A DNA stretch of 64,000 nucleotides from Actinomyces procaprae. Lineage in GTDB: Bacteria > Actinomycetota > Actinomycetes > Actinomycetales > Actinomycetaceae. Each line of letters begins with the position of its first letter. Position 1 is the first letter of the stretch. The notes under the pieces were generated by a model. The model worked only from the letters and a program-made list of their open reading frames with translations. It ran no database searches and had not been told where the DNA came from. The stretch covers positions 1,116,001-1,180,000 of the forward strand of contig NZ_CP039292.1 of assembly GCF_004798665.1 (NCBI RefSeq). The letters run 5' to 3'. This document shows positions 1-9,189 of this stretch, piece by piece. Position numbers and translations under genes: made by a program.

Positions 1-578
1 TGGCCAGCACGGCCGGACTCGTCGTTGACATCGTCGACCTGCCACAGCAGGTCGGCGCGATCAAGAACGTCCATCTGGAGACTTCAGCCCCGGCCGACCT
101 CGGTGCGGAGATGATTGGCGCCCTGGAGGACAGCCCCCTGATTGTGGACGCCGAGCTGACCAGCTTGGACAACGGCGTATTGGTGCGCGGGAGTGCTGAC
201 GTTCACCTGCGCGGCCAGTGCGTGCGCTGCCTGCGCGACATCGAGGAGGACACCACCGTCTCCTTCGATGAGCTCTACTTCACCCCTGAGGCCGCACAGG
301 CCCAGGCCGATGAGGGCGACGAGGAGGCGGACGAGCTGTTCACCGTCGGTGATACCACCTTGGACCTGGAGCCGGCCCTGCGGGACGCGCTCGTGCTTGC
401 CCTGCCGTTCCAGCCGCTGTGCCGTCGGGACTGCGCGGGGCTGTGCGCGCAGTGCGGTCAGCGTCTGGACGACTTGCCGGCCGACCACCACCATGAGCAG
501 CTGGATCCGCGCTGGTCCGCCCTGGCTGCGCTGCTCCCCGAGCAGGAAGAGGATCCGGAGCAGGGGGAGCGCCACTGA
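1..578 (+). CDS. YceD/DUF177-family protein, 5' end outside window
   Basis: The frame is open from base 3, so the start lies upstream; 191 residues are visible. Two cysteine groups fit the YceD (DUF177) family: RCVRCLRD near the middle and [13 protein letters not shown] near the C-terminus, probably a metal site. An acidic stretch lies between them. The family is linked to 23S rRNA and ribosome metabolism and usually sits beside rpmF (ribosomal protein L32). Here its TGA shares a base with the ATG of rnc, so the two are translationally coupled and no rpmF lies between. An internal ATG at 111 exists, but coding sense continues upstream of it. Confidence 0.85.
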   Translation, partial: ASTAGLVVDIVDLPQQVGAIKNVHLETSAPADLGAEMIGALEDSPLIVDAELTSLDNGVLVRGSADVHLRGQCVRCLRDIEEDTTVSFDELYFTPEAAQAQADEGDEEADELFTVGDTTLDLEPALRDALVLALPFQPLCRRDCAGLCAQCGQRLDDLPADHHHEQLDPRWSALAALLPEQEEDPEQGERH

Positions 579-1432
579 TGACTTCGCGTCGTAAGAAGCG
601 CAGCACGCCGTCGGCGCGCGAGGACGTGGACACGCTCCTGTTCCGCTGGGGCGAGCGCATCGACGCCGACCTGCTCGACCTGGCCCTGACTCATCGCTCC
701 TGGGCACATGAGCACGGTGGCTTGCCCACCAACGAGCGGCTGGAGTTCTTGGGCGACTCGGTGCTCGGCGTCATCGTCACCGAGAACCTGTACAACGCCC
801 ACCCGGATCTGCCTGAGGGACAGCTGGCGAAGATGCGGGCCGCTACCGTGTCGGAGCCGGCCCTGGCCGCGGTCGCCCGGGACCTGGGACTGGGTGAGTT
901 CATCAAGCTCGGCCGCGGAGAGTCCTTGTCCGGGGGGCGTGACAAGGACTCCATCCTGTCCGACACCGTCGAGGCCCTCATCGGCGCCACCTACCTGACG
1001 ACCGGCCTGGAGCCTGTGCGCGCCGTCGTCGAGCGCCTGGTGGCCCGTTTCCTCGACGACGCCTCCATGCGCGGAGCGGGCCTGGACTGGAAGACGAGCC
1101 TGCAAGAGCTCACAGCCGTCCACGGTCTGGGCAACCCCGCCTATGAGGTCGTGGCCACGGGGCCGGATCACCGCCGCGTATTCACCGCGCGCGCAGTCGT
1201 CGACGGCCGGGTTCAGGGGGAGGGCACCGGAACCTCCAAGAAGATTGCCGAGCATGCCGCCGCCGAGTCCGCCTACGCCGCCATTCTGGCCGCGCGCGGT
1301 GATGGGGGGCTGCGGCTGCCCGGTGTCAATGAGGCCCTGCGCGCCGACCTCGGCGCAATGCGGCTCTCCGAGCGGCGGGGCACGACCGGGGCCACCGAGC
1401 CAGGGGCGCCGGGCACGCTCCCCTCCGCCTGA
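578..1432 (+). CDS. rnc: Ribonuclease III
   Basis: Cytoplasmic endonuclease cutting double-stranded RNA during rRNA and mRNA processing. The 284-residue protein carries the RNase III signature [15 protein letters not shown] with its acidic metal ligands. A second acidic patch (DTVEALIGA) lies about 80 residues later. A double-stranded RNA-binding domain starts near [11 protein letters not shown] and ends at [13 protein letters not shown]. About 50 residues of low-complexity tail follow, longer than in the E. coli enzyme. The start overlaps the upstream stop (TGATG). mutM begins 15 bases after the stop, so yceD-rnc-mutM look like one operon. Confidence 0.97.
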   Translation: MTSRRKKRSTPSAREDVDTLLFRWGERIDADLLDLALTHRSWAHEHGGLPTNERLEFLGDSVLGVIVTENLYNAHPDLPEGQLAKMRAATVSEPALAAVARDLGLGEFIKLGRGESLSGGRDKDSILSDTVEALIGATYLTTGLEPVRAVVERLVARFLDDASMRGAGLDWKTSLQELTAVHGLGNPAYEVVATGPDHRRVFTARAVVDGRVQGEGTGTSKKIAEHAAAESAYAAILAARGDGGLRLPGVNEALRADLGAMRLSERRGTTGATEPGAPGTLPSA

Positions 1433-1447
1433 GGAGCCTGCGCCCCG

Positions 1448-2479
1448 ATGCCGGAACTACCCGAGGTCGAGACCGTCCGCGCCGGCCTGGCCCGCCACCT
1501 GAGCGGCCGGGCGGTGGAGCGCGTGGAGATCCTCGACCCGCGGCCGCTGCGACGCCAGCAGGGCGGTCCGGACGCCTTCGTGCGCAAGCTGACCGGACGC
1601 ACATTCACTGCCGCCGTGCGCCGCGGCAAGTTCCTGTGGCTCCCGCTTGACGACGGCGATGCCCTGGTAGCCCATCTGGGCATGAGCGGGCAACTGCTCG
1701 TGCACGGCACCGTCACCGGCCGTGACTCCGCAGCCGCGGGGCGCCGGGATCCGCGTGCGTTTCTCGCAGACTCCGAGGCTCCCCGGGTGGACCTCACGGC
1801 GACCCGCGACCCCCGATCGGCGAACGGCCCCGAGGCCCTCCCGCGGCACCTGCGGGTGCGCCTGCATCTGTGTCCCGTTCCAGGTGACGATCCGGGAGGT
1901 GCGGTGGTGGATCTGGTCGATCAGCGCATGTTCGGTGGTCTGCGCGTCACCGACATGGTGCCCACGCCGGACGGCGGCCCAGGTGGTGCGGGCAGCCTTG
2001 CACCGCTCATCCCCAGTGACGTCACCCATGTCGCTCGTGACCTGCTCGATCCGCACCTGGACCGGCCCGCCGCCATCGCCAAGATGCGCAGTTCCAACCG
2101 GGCGGTCAAGACTCTGCTGATGGATCAGGGCGTCGTCTCCGGCATCGGCAACATCTACGCCGACGAGGGACTGTGGGCCGCCCGCGTCCACGGCCTGCGT
2201 CCGGGCAAGGCGCTTGGACCGCGGGTGACGGCCCGCCTGCTGGAGGCCACCGGCGAGGTCATGGAGCGGGCGCTGGCCGTGGGCGGCACCAGCTTCGACG
2301 CCCTGTACGTGGACGCCGACGGCGCCGCCGGATTCTTCGCCCGTTCCCTGGCGGTCTATGGGCGGGCCGGACAGGAGTGCCGACGCTGCGGCGCGCTCCT
2401 GCGCGCCGAGACGATCGGGGGCCGCAGCCACGTGTATTGCCCGCGCTGCCAGGTCAGGCCCCGGCAGCGGCGTGCCTGA
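1448..2479 (+). CDS. mutM: Formamidopyrimidine-DNA glycosylase
   Basis: Base-excision repair enzyme that removes 8-oxoguanine and formamidopyrimidines and nicks the abasic site. The N-terminus reads MPELPEVETVR, with catalytic Pro2 and Glu3. Lys61 in RRGKFLWLPL corresponds to the conserved DNA-contacting lysine. A CxxC...CxxC zinc finger (CRRCGALL...VYCPRC) closes the protein. At 343 residues it is about 60 longer than usual. The excess sits roughly between residues 90 and 150, after HLGMSGQLLVHG, and is rich in Asp, Arg, Ala and Pro. The frame stays open and catalytic parts are intact, so it should be active. Confidence 0.96.
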   Translation: MPELPEVETVRAGLARHLSGRAVERVEILDPRPLRRQQGGPDAFVRKLTGRTFTAAVRRGKFLWLPLDDGDALVAHLGMSGQLLVHGTVTGRDSAAAGRRDPRAFLADSEAPRVDLTATRDPRSANGPEALPRHLRVRLHLCPVPGDDPGGAVVDLVDQRMFGGLRVTDMVPTPDGGPGGAGSLAPLIPSDVTHVARDLLDPHLDRPAAIAKMRSSNRAVKTLLMDQGVVSGIGNIYADEGLWAARVHGLRPGKALGPRVTARLLEATGEVMERALAVGGTSFDALYVDADGAAGFFARSLAVYGRAGQECRRCGALLRAETIGGRSHVYCPRCQVRPRQRRA

Positions 2480-2531
2480 AGGCTGCGGGTACGGTCCGAT
2501 CCGCCGGACTGTGACGTAGGTCCCCGCTGCT

Positions 2532-2537
2532 GATAGT
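2532..2537 (+). promoter_or_regulatory. Candidate -10 element for a leaderless transcript
   Basis: GATAGT lies nine bases before the ATG at 2547. No Shine-Dalgarno sequence intervenes, only CTCCTGCCC. A start site about seven bases after the hexamer would fall within two or three bases of the ATG, giving a nearly leaderless mRNA. The matching -35 is weak (around TGTGAC at 2510-2515). Confidence 0.4.
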
Positions 2538-2546
2538 CTCCTGCCC

Positions 2547-3200
2547 ATGCAGACTGCTTCCGGACCTGAGACGGTTCGCGTCATGATCGTGGACGACCAT
2601 GAGATCGTCCGCCGCGGCATTGCTGAGATCATTGAGCGTGCGGACGGGCTCGACGTCGTCGCCGAGGCCGGGTCCAAGGCCGAGGCCATCCGCCGCGCCG
2701 AGCTCATGCGCCCGAGCGTGGTGCTGGTGGACTTGCAGCTGCCCGACGGCACCGGAATCGAACTCATGCAGGCGCTGCGCGAGTCCGTTCCCGACGCCCT
2801 ACCGATTGTGCTGACCTCCTTCGATGATGATGAGGCCCTGGCGGAGTCGCTCGACGCCGGTGCACGCGCCTACCTGCTCAAAACCGTCCACGGAGCCGAG
2901 ATCAGCGATGTGGTACGTGCCGTCGCCTCCGGCAGGGTCCTGCTCGACGAGCGCACCGTGACGCGCCGTCGTGCGGATCACGACGACCCCACCGCAGACC
3001 TGACCAACGCCGAACGCAAGGTGCTCGAGCTGATCGGCGATGGCCTGTCGAACCGGGAGATCGGCGAGCGGCTCGGGGTCGCTGAGAAGACCGTCAAGAA
3101 CCACATCACCTCCCTGCTGGCCAAAATGGGCCTGCAGCGGCGTACCCAGGTGGCGGCGTGGGTCGCCGGCCAGCGCGCCTCCGGTTGGCGGCGCAAGTAG
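2547..3200 (+). CDS. NarL/LuxR-family response regulator
   Basis: Two-component transcription regulator of 217 residues. The receiver domain begins VMIVDDHEIVRRGI, the phosphoacceptor is Asp62 (VLVDLQLPDG), and a conserved Lys lies in YLLKTVHG. The C-terminal LuxR-type helix-turn-helix reads LTNAERKVLELIGDGLSNREIGERLGVAEKTV (split here by function: N-cap, then recognition helix around EKTVKNHI). It converges on a histidine kinase ending at 3358, the most likely partner. That kinase is coupled to cydDC, so control of respiratory genes is a reasonable inference. The start at 2547 is preferred over the internal ATG at 2584. Confidence 0.9.
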   Translation: MQTASGPETVRVMIVDDHEIVRRGIAEIIERADGLDVVAEAGSKAEAIRRAELMRPSVVLVDLQLPDGTGIELMQALRESVPDALPIVLTSFDDDEALAESLDAGARAYLLKTVHGAEISDVVRAVASGRVLLDERTVTRRRADHDDPTADLTNAERKVLELIGDGLSNREIGERLGVAEKTVKNHITSLLAKMGLQRRTQVAAWVAGQRASGWRRK

Positions 3201-3240
3201 TCGGCGCCAGCGGGCCGCTCCCGAGCGGGCCCCGCCGGAT

Positions 3241-3347
3241 CTACCGACCTCGGTACGTAAGATCTACCGACCTCGGCATGTAACTTCTACCGACCTCGGC
3301 ATGTAACTTCTACCGACCTCGGTACGTAAGATCTACCGACCTCGGTG
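3241..3347 (+). repeat. 23-bp tandem repeat array 1
   Basis: Four full 23-bp units and one 15-base partial, starting at 3241, 3264, 3287, 3310 and 3333. Each opens with CTACCGACCTCGG, an imperfect palindrome. In units 1 and 4 this is followed by TACGTAAGAT, in units 2 and 3 by CATGTAACTT. The array fills the gap between the convergent regulator and kinase and stops 10 bases before the kinase stop codon. Further arrays occur near 19.7, 60.5 and 61.3 kb. Confidence 0.95.
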
Positions 3348-3357
3348 ATTTGGGCGG

Positions 3358-5205
3358 TTAGGCGCCCAGGCGCCCGGGCTCCAGGCCCAGGTCAAGGCCG
3401 GGCACCGTGCGGGGCTGCTGCAGGGGCACCCGCCAGGTGAAGCAGGTTCCCCGGCGCTCGCCGTCGGAGCGGGCCCGCGGGCCGATCACGAAGCTGCCGC
3501 CGTGGCGGCGAGCCCGCTCGGCCATGTTGGCGGTACCGGAGCGGCGCGTGACCGTCGGGTCCACGCCCACGCCGTCGTCGCGGCACACCACCTCCACCAC
3601 CGGTGCACCCTGGAAGGGCTCGGCGTCGCCCGAGGCGGCGCCGTCCTGGCCGGCCGGCGGCTGTGAGGCGAGCAGTCCCTCCACCTTCACGTCCACGGTT
3701 ACCGAGGAGGCCCTGGCGTGCCGGGCCACATTGGACAGGCCCTCCCGCACCACGGCGACGATGTCGTCGGCTATGTCCGGCTCAACCGTCGCATCGATCA
3801 TCCCGATCAGCTCATCCTCCTGTTCACGCTCCGCCTGCGCCAGGCCGTGCCCGTCCACTGTGAGGATCAGGGAGGGCGCGAATCCCAACGACGTGCGGGC
3901 CAAGGAGGCCTCGCGCCGCAGTCGCTCGACCACACTGACATCCTCGTCGCGGTCCCGCAGAGACCGCACGATCGAGCGGATCTGCCGCACTGAGTCGTCC
4001 ACCGCGGCCAGGGACGCCTCCAGCGCCTGACAGGCCACCGTCATGTCGGTGCCGGATGCGGCGCTCTCCTGCTTGAGCCGGTCACGAGCAGCCGATATCT
4101 GCATCCCGGTTGCGAACAGCTGCTGGATCGCCAAGTCGTGCAGGTCGCGGCCGATGCGAGCCCGCTCGTCCAGGAGCGTGGCCATCTCCTCGGCGTGCTG
4201 GGCATCGGCCAGCTCGAAGGCCATGGTCGCCTGACCGGCGACGAGCTCGGCGATCTCGAGGTCCTGCTGGGTGAAGCGCTCGGCGCCCTGGGCGCGCAGC
4301 AACAGCATCACGCCCACGCCGCGGCCCCGGTGGATCATGGGCGCATACAGCGCCGGCCCGAACTGGGACAGTTCCTGAACCAGCAGGTCGGAGGCGCCCC
4401 AGGCGTCCGCCAGCGAGTCCTCAATCAGCCCGTTGCGGCGCGTCAGCGTCTTCAGGGCGCGCCCCTCCGGGGGGAAGAAGGTCCCCACCAGCTCGTCGGC
4501 GTGCTCCCCGTCGGCGATCTCGCAGATCCAGCTGTCGCCCACGCTGGGGAGCACCAGGGCGGAGGTGTCCGCATGCGCGACCTCACGGACCCGGCGCGCG
4601 ATCAGGGTCAGGGCGTCGTCCTCGTCCGCGCCGGACAGCAGCATCGTGGTCAGCTCCTGGGAGACCACCATCCACTGCTCGCGGTCGCGCGCCTCCCGAT
4701 ACAGGCGGGCGTTCTCCAGTGCCACGGCGGCCGCCTCCGCGAGCGTCAGCACCGCAGTGACGTCGGCCTCGGTGAATCCGCCGTGCTTGTCACACAGGTA
4801 CAGGCGGCCGTAGACCTGCCCGCGCACCCGCAGTGGCACGGACAGGATGGCTCCGCAGCGTTCGCCGTCGCCGGGGCGGTTGCGGACGAGTACCCCGGAG
4901 TCCTCCGGACCGGCGCCGGGCGCCCCCACCAGCATGCTCGCAAGCTCGTCGGCGGAGGCGGTGGCGGGGCCGGTGGTGAGTGAGGCGGCGGTGGCGGGGT
5001 CGGCGGACCTCGGCGCGGCGATCGTCCCCCAGGCGGCACCGGTCAGGGCGCAGGCGGAGTCAACGAGCCGGTTCAGGGCCTCCGGGACCTTCAACGAACT
5101 GGTCAGGCGCAGGGCCGCCCGGAATAGGCGGACGCTGCTGCCGGCCGGCGCGTCGACCGTGCTGTGCTGGGCGGGGATACCGGGGTATGAGGGTGTCTCA
5201 GACAT
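3358..5205 (-). CDS. GAF-domain sensor histidine kinase coupled to cydDC
   Basis: Cytoplasmic sensor kinase of 615 residues resembling the DevS/DosS/NarX-type HisKA_3 class. Two GAF-like regions occupy roughly residues 30-170 and 185-340. The dimerisation helix ERARIGRDLHDLAIQQLF carries phosphoacceptor His356. The ATPase domain has an N-box (EGLSNVARHA) and a G1-type motif (CRDDGVGVD). No membrane segment is evident. Its ATG overlaps the last eight bases of cydC, so it is translated with the cytochrome bd assembly exporter. The likely partner is the convergent response regulator at 2547-3200. Redox or gas sensing through the GAF domains is inference; no haem ligand was identified. Confidence 0.88.
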   Translation of the reverse strand: MSETPSYPGIPAQHSTVDAPAGSSVRLFRAALRLTSSLKVPEALNRLVDSACALTGAAWGTIAAPRSADPATAASLTTGPATASADELASMLVGAPGAGPEDSGVLVRNRPGDGERCGAILSVPLRVRGQVYGRLYLCDKHGGFTEADVTAVLTLAEAAAVALENARLYREARDREQWMVVSQELTTMLLSGADEDDALTLIARRVREVAHADTSALVLPSVGDSWICEIADGEHADELVGTFFPPEGRALKTLTRRNGLIEDSLADAWGASDLLVQELSQFGPALYAPMIHRGRGVGVMLLLRAQGAERFTQQDLEIAELVAGQATMAFELADAQHAEEMATLLDERARIGRDLHDLAIQQLFATGMQISAARDRLKQESAASGTDMTVACQALEASLAAVDDSVRQIRSIVRSLRDRDEDVSVVERLRREASLARTSLGFAPSLILTVDGHGLAQAEREQEDELIGMIDATVEPDIADDIVAVVREGLSNVARHARASSVTVDVKVEGLLASQPPAGQDGAASGDAEPFQGAPVVEVVCRDDGVGVDPTVTRRSGTANMAERARRHGGSFVIGPRARSDGERRGTCFTWRVPLQQPRTVPGLDLGLEPGRLGA

Positions 5206-7042
5206 GCGTGTCCTGCTCCTGCTCTAGGGACCAGCGGTACTCGGGGTCGTCGGCGGCCAGGTCCGCGTGGGTGCCGCGACGAGTGATGGTTGCGGGTGAA
5301 CCCGGCGGAGCGTCGTCCGGGCGGCCCAGGATGAGCACCTCATCCGCCGCCGCAAGTCCGGACAGGCGGTGGGTGACCAGAAGGATGCCACGGGACGGTG
5401 CGGCGGATTCGGAGTCCCCACCGGGGGAGCCGGGCGCCTGCGCGGTGCCCGCCCCCAGCAAGTCCCCCACCAGCAGGTCGGCGGTGGCGGCATCCAGGTG
5501 CTCCCCGGGCTCATCCAGCAGCATCAGCGGGGCCGGGGCGGCCAGGGCACGGGCCAGCAGCAGACGACGGCGCTCGCCGCCGGACACCGTCGTGGCATTC
5601 GCGCCCAGGCGGGTGCTCAACCCCGCGGGCAGATGCGCCAACCAGTCACCCAGGCCGGAGCGCCGCAGCAGGTCCTCGGCCCGCTCCGGGGTGAGGGTGC
5701 CGTCGGCGACGCGCAGGTTCTCCAGCACGGTGGTGTCGAACACGTGCGCGTCCTCCGCGGTGAGGCTGATGCGTCCGGCGGCTTCGGCCCGCTCCGCGGC
5801 CCACGGTGGTACGCCGTCCAGGGTCAGCTCCCCGCCCAGCGGCTCCAACAGGCCGGCGAGGGTGAGCAGCAGCGTGGTCTTTCCCACCCCGGAGGGCCCC
5901 ACCACCGCCAGACGGCGTCCCGGCACCAGATCCAGGCTGATGCCCGTGGCGACCACCTCTCCGCCCGGCCAGCCCACTGCGAGGTCGCGGGCCCGCAGCT
6001 TCGGCCCGGCGGCGCCCACGGTCGGCAGCGGCTGCGGTGCTGGTGCGGTGGCGGCGCCGACCTCAGCATCCTCGATGAGCGCAACCAGGCGCACGGCCGC
6101 ACCCGCAGAGGCGACTAGCTGGACGGAGGCCGGCCCCAGCGCGGCGGAGGCCTCGAAGGCGCTCAGTGGCACCAGGACCACCACCGCCAGCCACACCGGT
6201 GCCAGCCGGCCGTCGGAGACGGCCTGGGCACCCACCACCATGTTGCCCAGCACCGCCAGCCCCATGGCGACGCCGTCCATGACGGCGGCCAGCGCCGCCG
6301 GACGGGCGGCCCGGTCCCGGGTGGAGGCCAGGTGCGACTCCAGCCGGGCCAGGTCGGCCATGGTGTGCGGCATGCGCCCGGATACGCGCAGCTCATCGGC
6401 GCCGTCGAGCACATTCATGACGGTGGCAGCCAGCTCGGTGGAGTGCTGCTGCCGCGCCAGCTCGGCGGCGCGGGCGGAACGGATGGTCAACAGCGGTCCG
6501 GCCACACCGGACAGCAGGAGGCACGCCGCCAGGATCAGCCCCGCCGGCGCGTACACGAGTGCCACCCCCAGGCTGGTGCCCAGGCCAAGTACCACCGCCA
6601 CCGCCAGCGGCAGCAGCGAGCGCACCACCAGGTCGCCGACGGCGTCGACGTCTGCGCCGACCCGAGCCAGCACCTCCCCGCGCCGCAGCCCGGCGACCGT
6701 GTCGGTACGGGCCTCGGCCAGGATCTCGTACACGCGGGTGCGCAGCGCGCTCATGCCCCGCAGCGCCGTGTCGTGGGATGCCAGCCGCTCGCAGTAGCGC
6801 AGCACGGAGCGGGAGATGCCGAACAGTCGCACCGCCACCGGCGCCACCCCGAGGGCCACCACCTCCGGTGTCTGGGAGGCGCGGGCGATCATCCATGCGG
6901 CCACCGCGGCCAGGCCGACGGCGCTGGCCAGTCCCAGGGCGCCCAGGGCGACGGATGCGGCGAAGCGGGCGCCGTCCAGGTCGAGCAGGGCCACCGCACG
7001 GCGCAGGGCGTGCCGCTCCGCGGGCGTCAGTGCGAGGCTCAT
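5198..7042 (-). CDS. cydC: Thiol/cytochrome bd assembly ABC exporter subunit CydC
   Basis: Membrane half-transporter with fused ATPase, 614 residues. With CydD it exports glutathione or cysteine and is needed to assemble cytochrome bd. About six membrane segments come first (from VALGALGLASAVGLAAVAAWMI on). Walker A is GPSGVGKTTLL, the signature is VSGGERRRLLLARAL, and Walker B is LMLLDEPGEHLD. The ATG at 7042 overlaps the cydD stop (ATGA). The frame stays open upstream to 7558, but those residues are Arg/Pro-rich and overlap cydD, so the upstream extension is rejected. The gene ends inside the start of the sensor kinase. Confidence 0.93.
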   Translation of the reverse strand: MSLALTPAERHALRRAVALLDLDGARFAASVALGALGLASAVGLAAVAAWMIARASQTPEVVALGVAPVAVRLFGISRSVLRYCERLASHDTALRGMSALRTRVYEILAEARTDTVAGLRRGEVLARVGADVDAVGDLVVRSLLPLAVAVVLGLGTSLGVALVYAPAGLILAACLLLSGVAGPLLTIRSARAAELARQQHSTELAATVMNVLDGADELRVSGRMPHTMADLARLESHLASTRDRAARPAALAAVMDGVAMGLAVLGNMVVGAQAVSDGRLAPVWLAVVVLVPLSAFEASAALGPASVQLVASAGAAVRLVALIEDAEVGAATAPAPQPLPTVGAAGPKLRARDLAVGWPGGEVVATGISLDLVPGRRLAVVGPSGVGKTTLLLTLAGLLEPLGGELTLDGVPPWAAERAEAAGRISLTAEDAHVFDTTVLENLRVADGTLTPERAEDLLRRSGLGDWLAHLPAGLSTRLGANATTVSGGERRRLLLARALAAPAPLMLLDEPGEHLDAATADLLVGDLLGAGTAQAPGSPGGDSESAAPSRGILLVTHRLSGLAAADEVLILGRPDDAPPGSPATITRRGTHADLAADDPEYRWSLEQEQDTHV

Positions 7043-8793
7043 CGGTCTCCTCCCGAGAACACGAGCTCGTCCATTCCGGCTGCGGGGGAGGCGCCCGGCG
7101 GCTCCGCCTCGGGCCGGGGGCGGGAGACCACTTCGACGACGTCGTCGGCCAGGGCCACCAGCGCCGCCCGGTGGGCGATCACCACGACGGTGCGGCCGGC
7201 GTCGCGCAGCGCGCAGACGGCATCGAGCACCCGAGCCTGGCTGCCGGCGTCGAGGTGGGCGGTGGGCTCGTCGAGCAGCCCCAGGGGGGCGTCGTCGGCC
7301 AGGGCGCGGGTCAGGGCCAGGCGCTGGCGCTGCCCCACGGACAGGCCCACCCCGCCCTGGCCCACGCGCGTGCGCCAACCGTCCGGCAGGGCGGCGAGGA
7401 CCTCGTCGAAGCCGGTGGCCGTGGCGGCGGCTTCCAGCGGGGGAGGGACCGGGGCGGGGCCGGCAGGCGAGGTGCCGGGCTCGCTGCCGAGTGCGTTGTC
7501 CAGCAGCGTGCCGGGCACGATCACGGGGCGCTGCGGCACCCAGGCGATCTGCTCCCACCAGGACGCGGGGGAGATGTCGGCCAGGTCCATCGCCGCCCCG
7601 TCGGGGGCGACCACCCGCACCCGACCCCGGTCGGGAGGCAGAAGGCCCAGCAGCAGCTGGGCAGTAGTGCTCTTGCCCGCACCGGAGGCGCCGGTCAGTG
7701 CCACCACCCGGCCCGGGCGGATCGTCGTTGTCAGGCCGGCGGGCGCCCAGGCGCCGCGGGCGGCCACGGACACCCGCTCGAACTCGATGCGTGCCGTGCG
7801 CAGGTCGGGCGCGGGCCGCGTGCCCGGGACGGGGACGTGCTGCTCAAGCACGGTGAAGACCGCATCGGCGGCCGCCACGCCATTGGCGGAGGCGTGGAAG
7901 TGGAAGCCGACCTGGCGCAGCGGCTGGTACACCTCAGGGGTGATCATGATGACCAGCAGGCCGGTGGCCAGGTCCATGCGCCCGTACAGCAGCCGGAAGC
8001 CGACCTCGACGGCGACGATCGCCACAGACAGGGTGGTGATGAACTCCAGAACAGCCCCGGACAGGAAGGCCACTCGCAGCGTGGACATGGTGGTGGCGTT
8101 GTAGGCGCGGCCGAGCTCGCGCACCCGCCTGGCGGGGCCGGCCTGGCGGCCCAGCGCCTTGAGAGTGGGCAGGCCCGCGAGCAGATCGAGCAGCTGACTG
8201 CCCAGGCGCTCCATGGTGTGCAGTCGGGCCTCGGAGTGGGTCTGAGTGAGGCGGCCGATCAGGATCATGAATACCGGGATCAGCGGAATCGTGCAGGCCA
8301 CCGCGATCGCGGACGGCAGGTCCTGGGCGAGTAGCACCAGGCCGGTGGCGGGGGTGACTGTGGCAGCGAGCAGCAGCTGTGGCAGGTAGCGGGTGAAGTA
8401 GGGCTCGAGGTCGTCCAGGCCGCGGGTGAGCAGGGTGGCGGTGTCCGCCCCGTGGACGGCTCGCCAGCGCGGCCCCAGGGCGGCGGCGTGGCGCAGTACT
8501 TGGCGGCGTAGGTCGACGGTGACGTCGGTGGCGGCGCGGTGGGCGCGCGACTCCTGCACGTACAGCACCAGTGCCCGGGCCGTCACCACTCCGGCCAGCG
8601 CCGCGATCGTGGGTGTCACGGTGGCGAGGGTGGCGTTCCCGGTGATGACCGGGGAGATGGCCCGGGAGATCAGCCAGGCCTGGGCGACGACGAGCAGCGC
8701 GGTGAGCGCGCCCGTAACCGCCGTCGTGGCGATGTAGCGCCGTGCCGCGGCTGCGTACCGCATGAGTCGGGGGTCCAACGGCTTCACCCCCAC
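7039..8793 (-). CDS. cydD: Thiol/cytochrome bd assembly ABC exporter subunit CydD
   Basis: Partner of CydC in the heterodimeric inner-membrane exporter; 584 residues. Membrane segments fill the first half (for example TTAVTGALTALLVVAQAWLI). Walker A is GASGAGKSTTAQ, the signature is LSVGQRQRLALTRAL, and Walker B is LGLLDEPTAHLD. The longest frame starts at GTG 8793. A TATGCT hexamer lies directly upstream at 8794-8799, so transcription probably begins near 8787, where another in-frame GTG could give a leaderless mRNA (residues MKPLDPRL). The gene is separated from cydB by 1.3 kb, so cydDC-kinase probably has its own promoter. Confidence 0.93.
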   Translation of the reverse strand: MGVKPLDPRLMRYAAAARRYIATTAVTGALTALLVVAQAWLISRAISPVITGNATLATVTPTIAALAGVVTARALVLYVQESRAHRAATDVTVDLRRQVLRHAAALGPRWRAVHGADTATLLTRGLDDLEPYFTRYLPQLLLAATVTPATGLVLLAQDLPSAIAVACTIPLIPVFMILIGRLTQTHSEARLHTMERLGSQLLDLLAGLPTLKALGRQAGPARRVRELGRAYNATTMSTLRVAFLSGAVLEFITTLSVAIVAVEVGFRLLYGRMDLATGLLVIMITPEVYQPLRQVGFHFHASANGVAAADAVFTVLEQHVPVPGTRPAPDLRTARIEFERVSVAARGAWAPAGLTTTIRPGRVVALTGASGAGKSTTAQLLLGLLPPDRGRVRVVAPDGAAMDLADISPASWWEQIAWVPQRPVIVPGTLLDNALGSEPGTSPAGPAPVPPPLEAAATATGFDEVLAALPDGWRTRVGQGGVGLSVGQRQRLALTRALADDAPLGLLDEPTAHLDAGSQARVLDAVCALRDAGRTVVVIAHRAALVALADDVVEVVSRPRPEAEPPGASPAAGMDELVFSGGDR

Positions 8794-9189
8794 AGCATAG
8801 TGCTGGAGTGGGACCGTGGTCCCGGGAGCGGGCTCTCTGGAGGGATTGCCGCAGCGGGGGAGCTCGCCGCGTCTACAGTGCCGGCCATCGCGTTATCCGC
8901 TGGTCTGTCGGGAGGCCGAGCGGCGTGAGGGTGGGAAGTCACCCGGTGGCAGCCGGATTGTTCCCCTAAGCAGGCGGTTCAGTTCACCAGTGGGGCTGTG
9001 GTGGCGCTGGAGCGGAACAGCTCCTCCAGGTCGTGTCCGTAGTTCGTTTGTGGTGGGGCGGTGCCGGTGATGTGGGTGGTGGTCTGGTGGCGGATGGCGA
9101 GCTGGGCGCAGCTGGTGGCTGCGGGGCCCGTAGTTTGAGTGGACTGCGTGTGCCCGCCGGAGGGGGCGAGTGGCTTGCACCGCCCTGGT

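Noticed and set aside
3241..3347. CRISPR array
   Set aside because: Units are contiguous without spacers; no cas genes in the window.
4980..6797. 605-codon plus-strand frame opposite kinase and cydC
   Set aside because: Ser/Arg/Ala-rich antisense reading of two well-identified genes.
7043..7558. N-terminal extension of CydC
   Set aside because: Residues are Arg/Pro-rich shadow of cydD; the ATG at 7042 overlapping the cydD stop gives a normal CydC.
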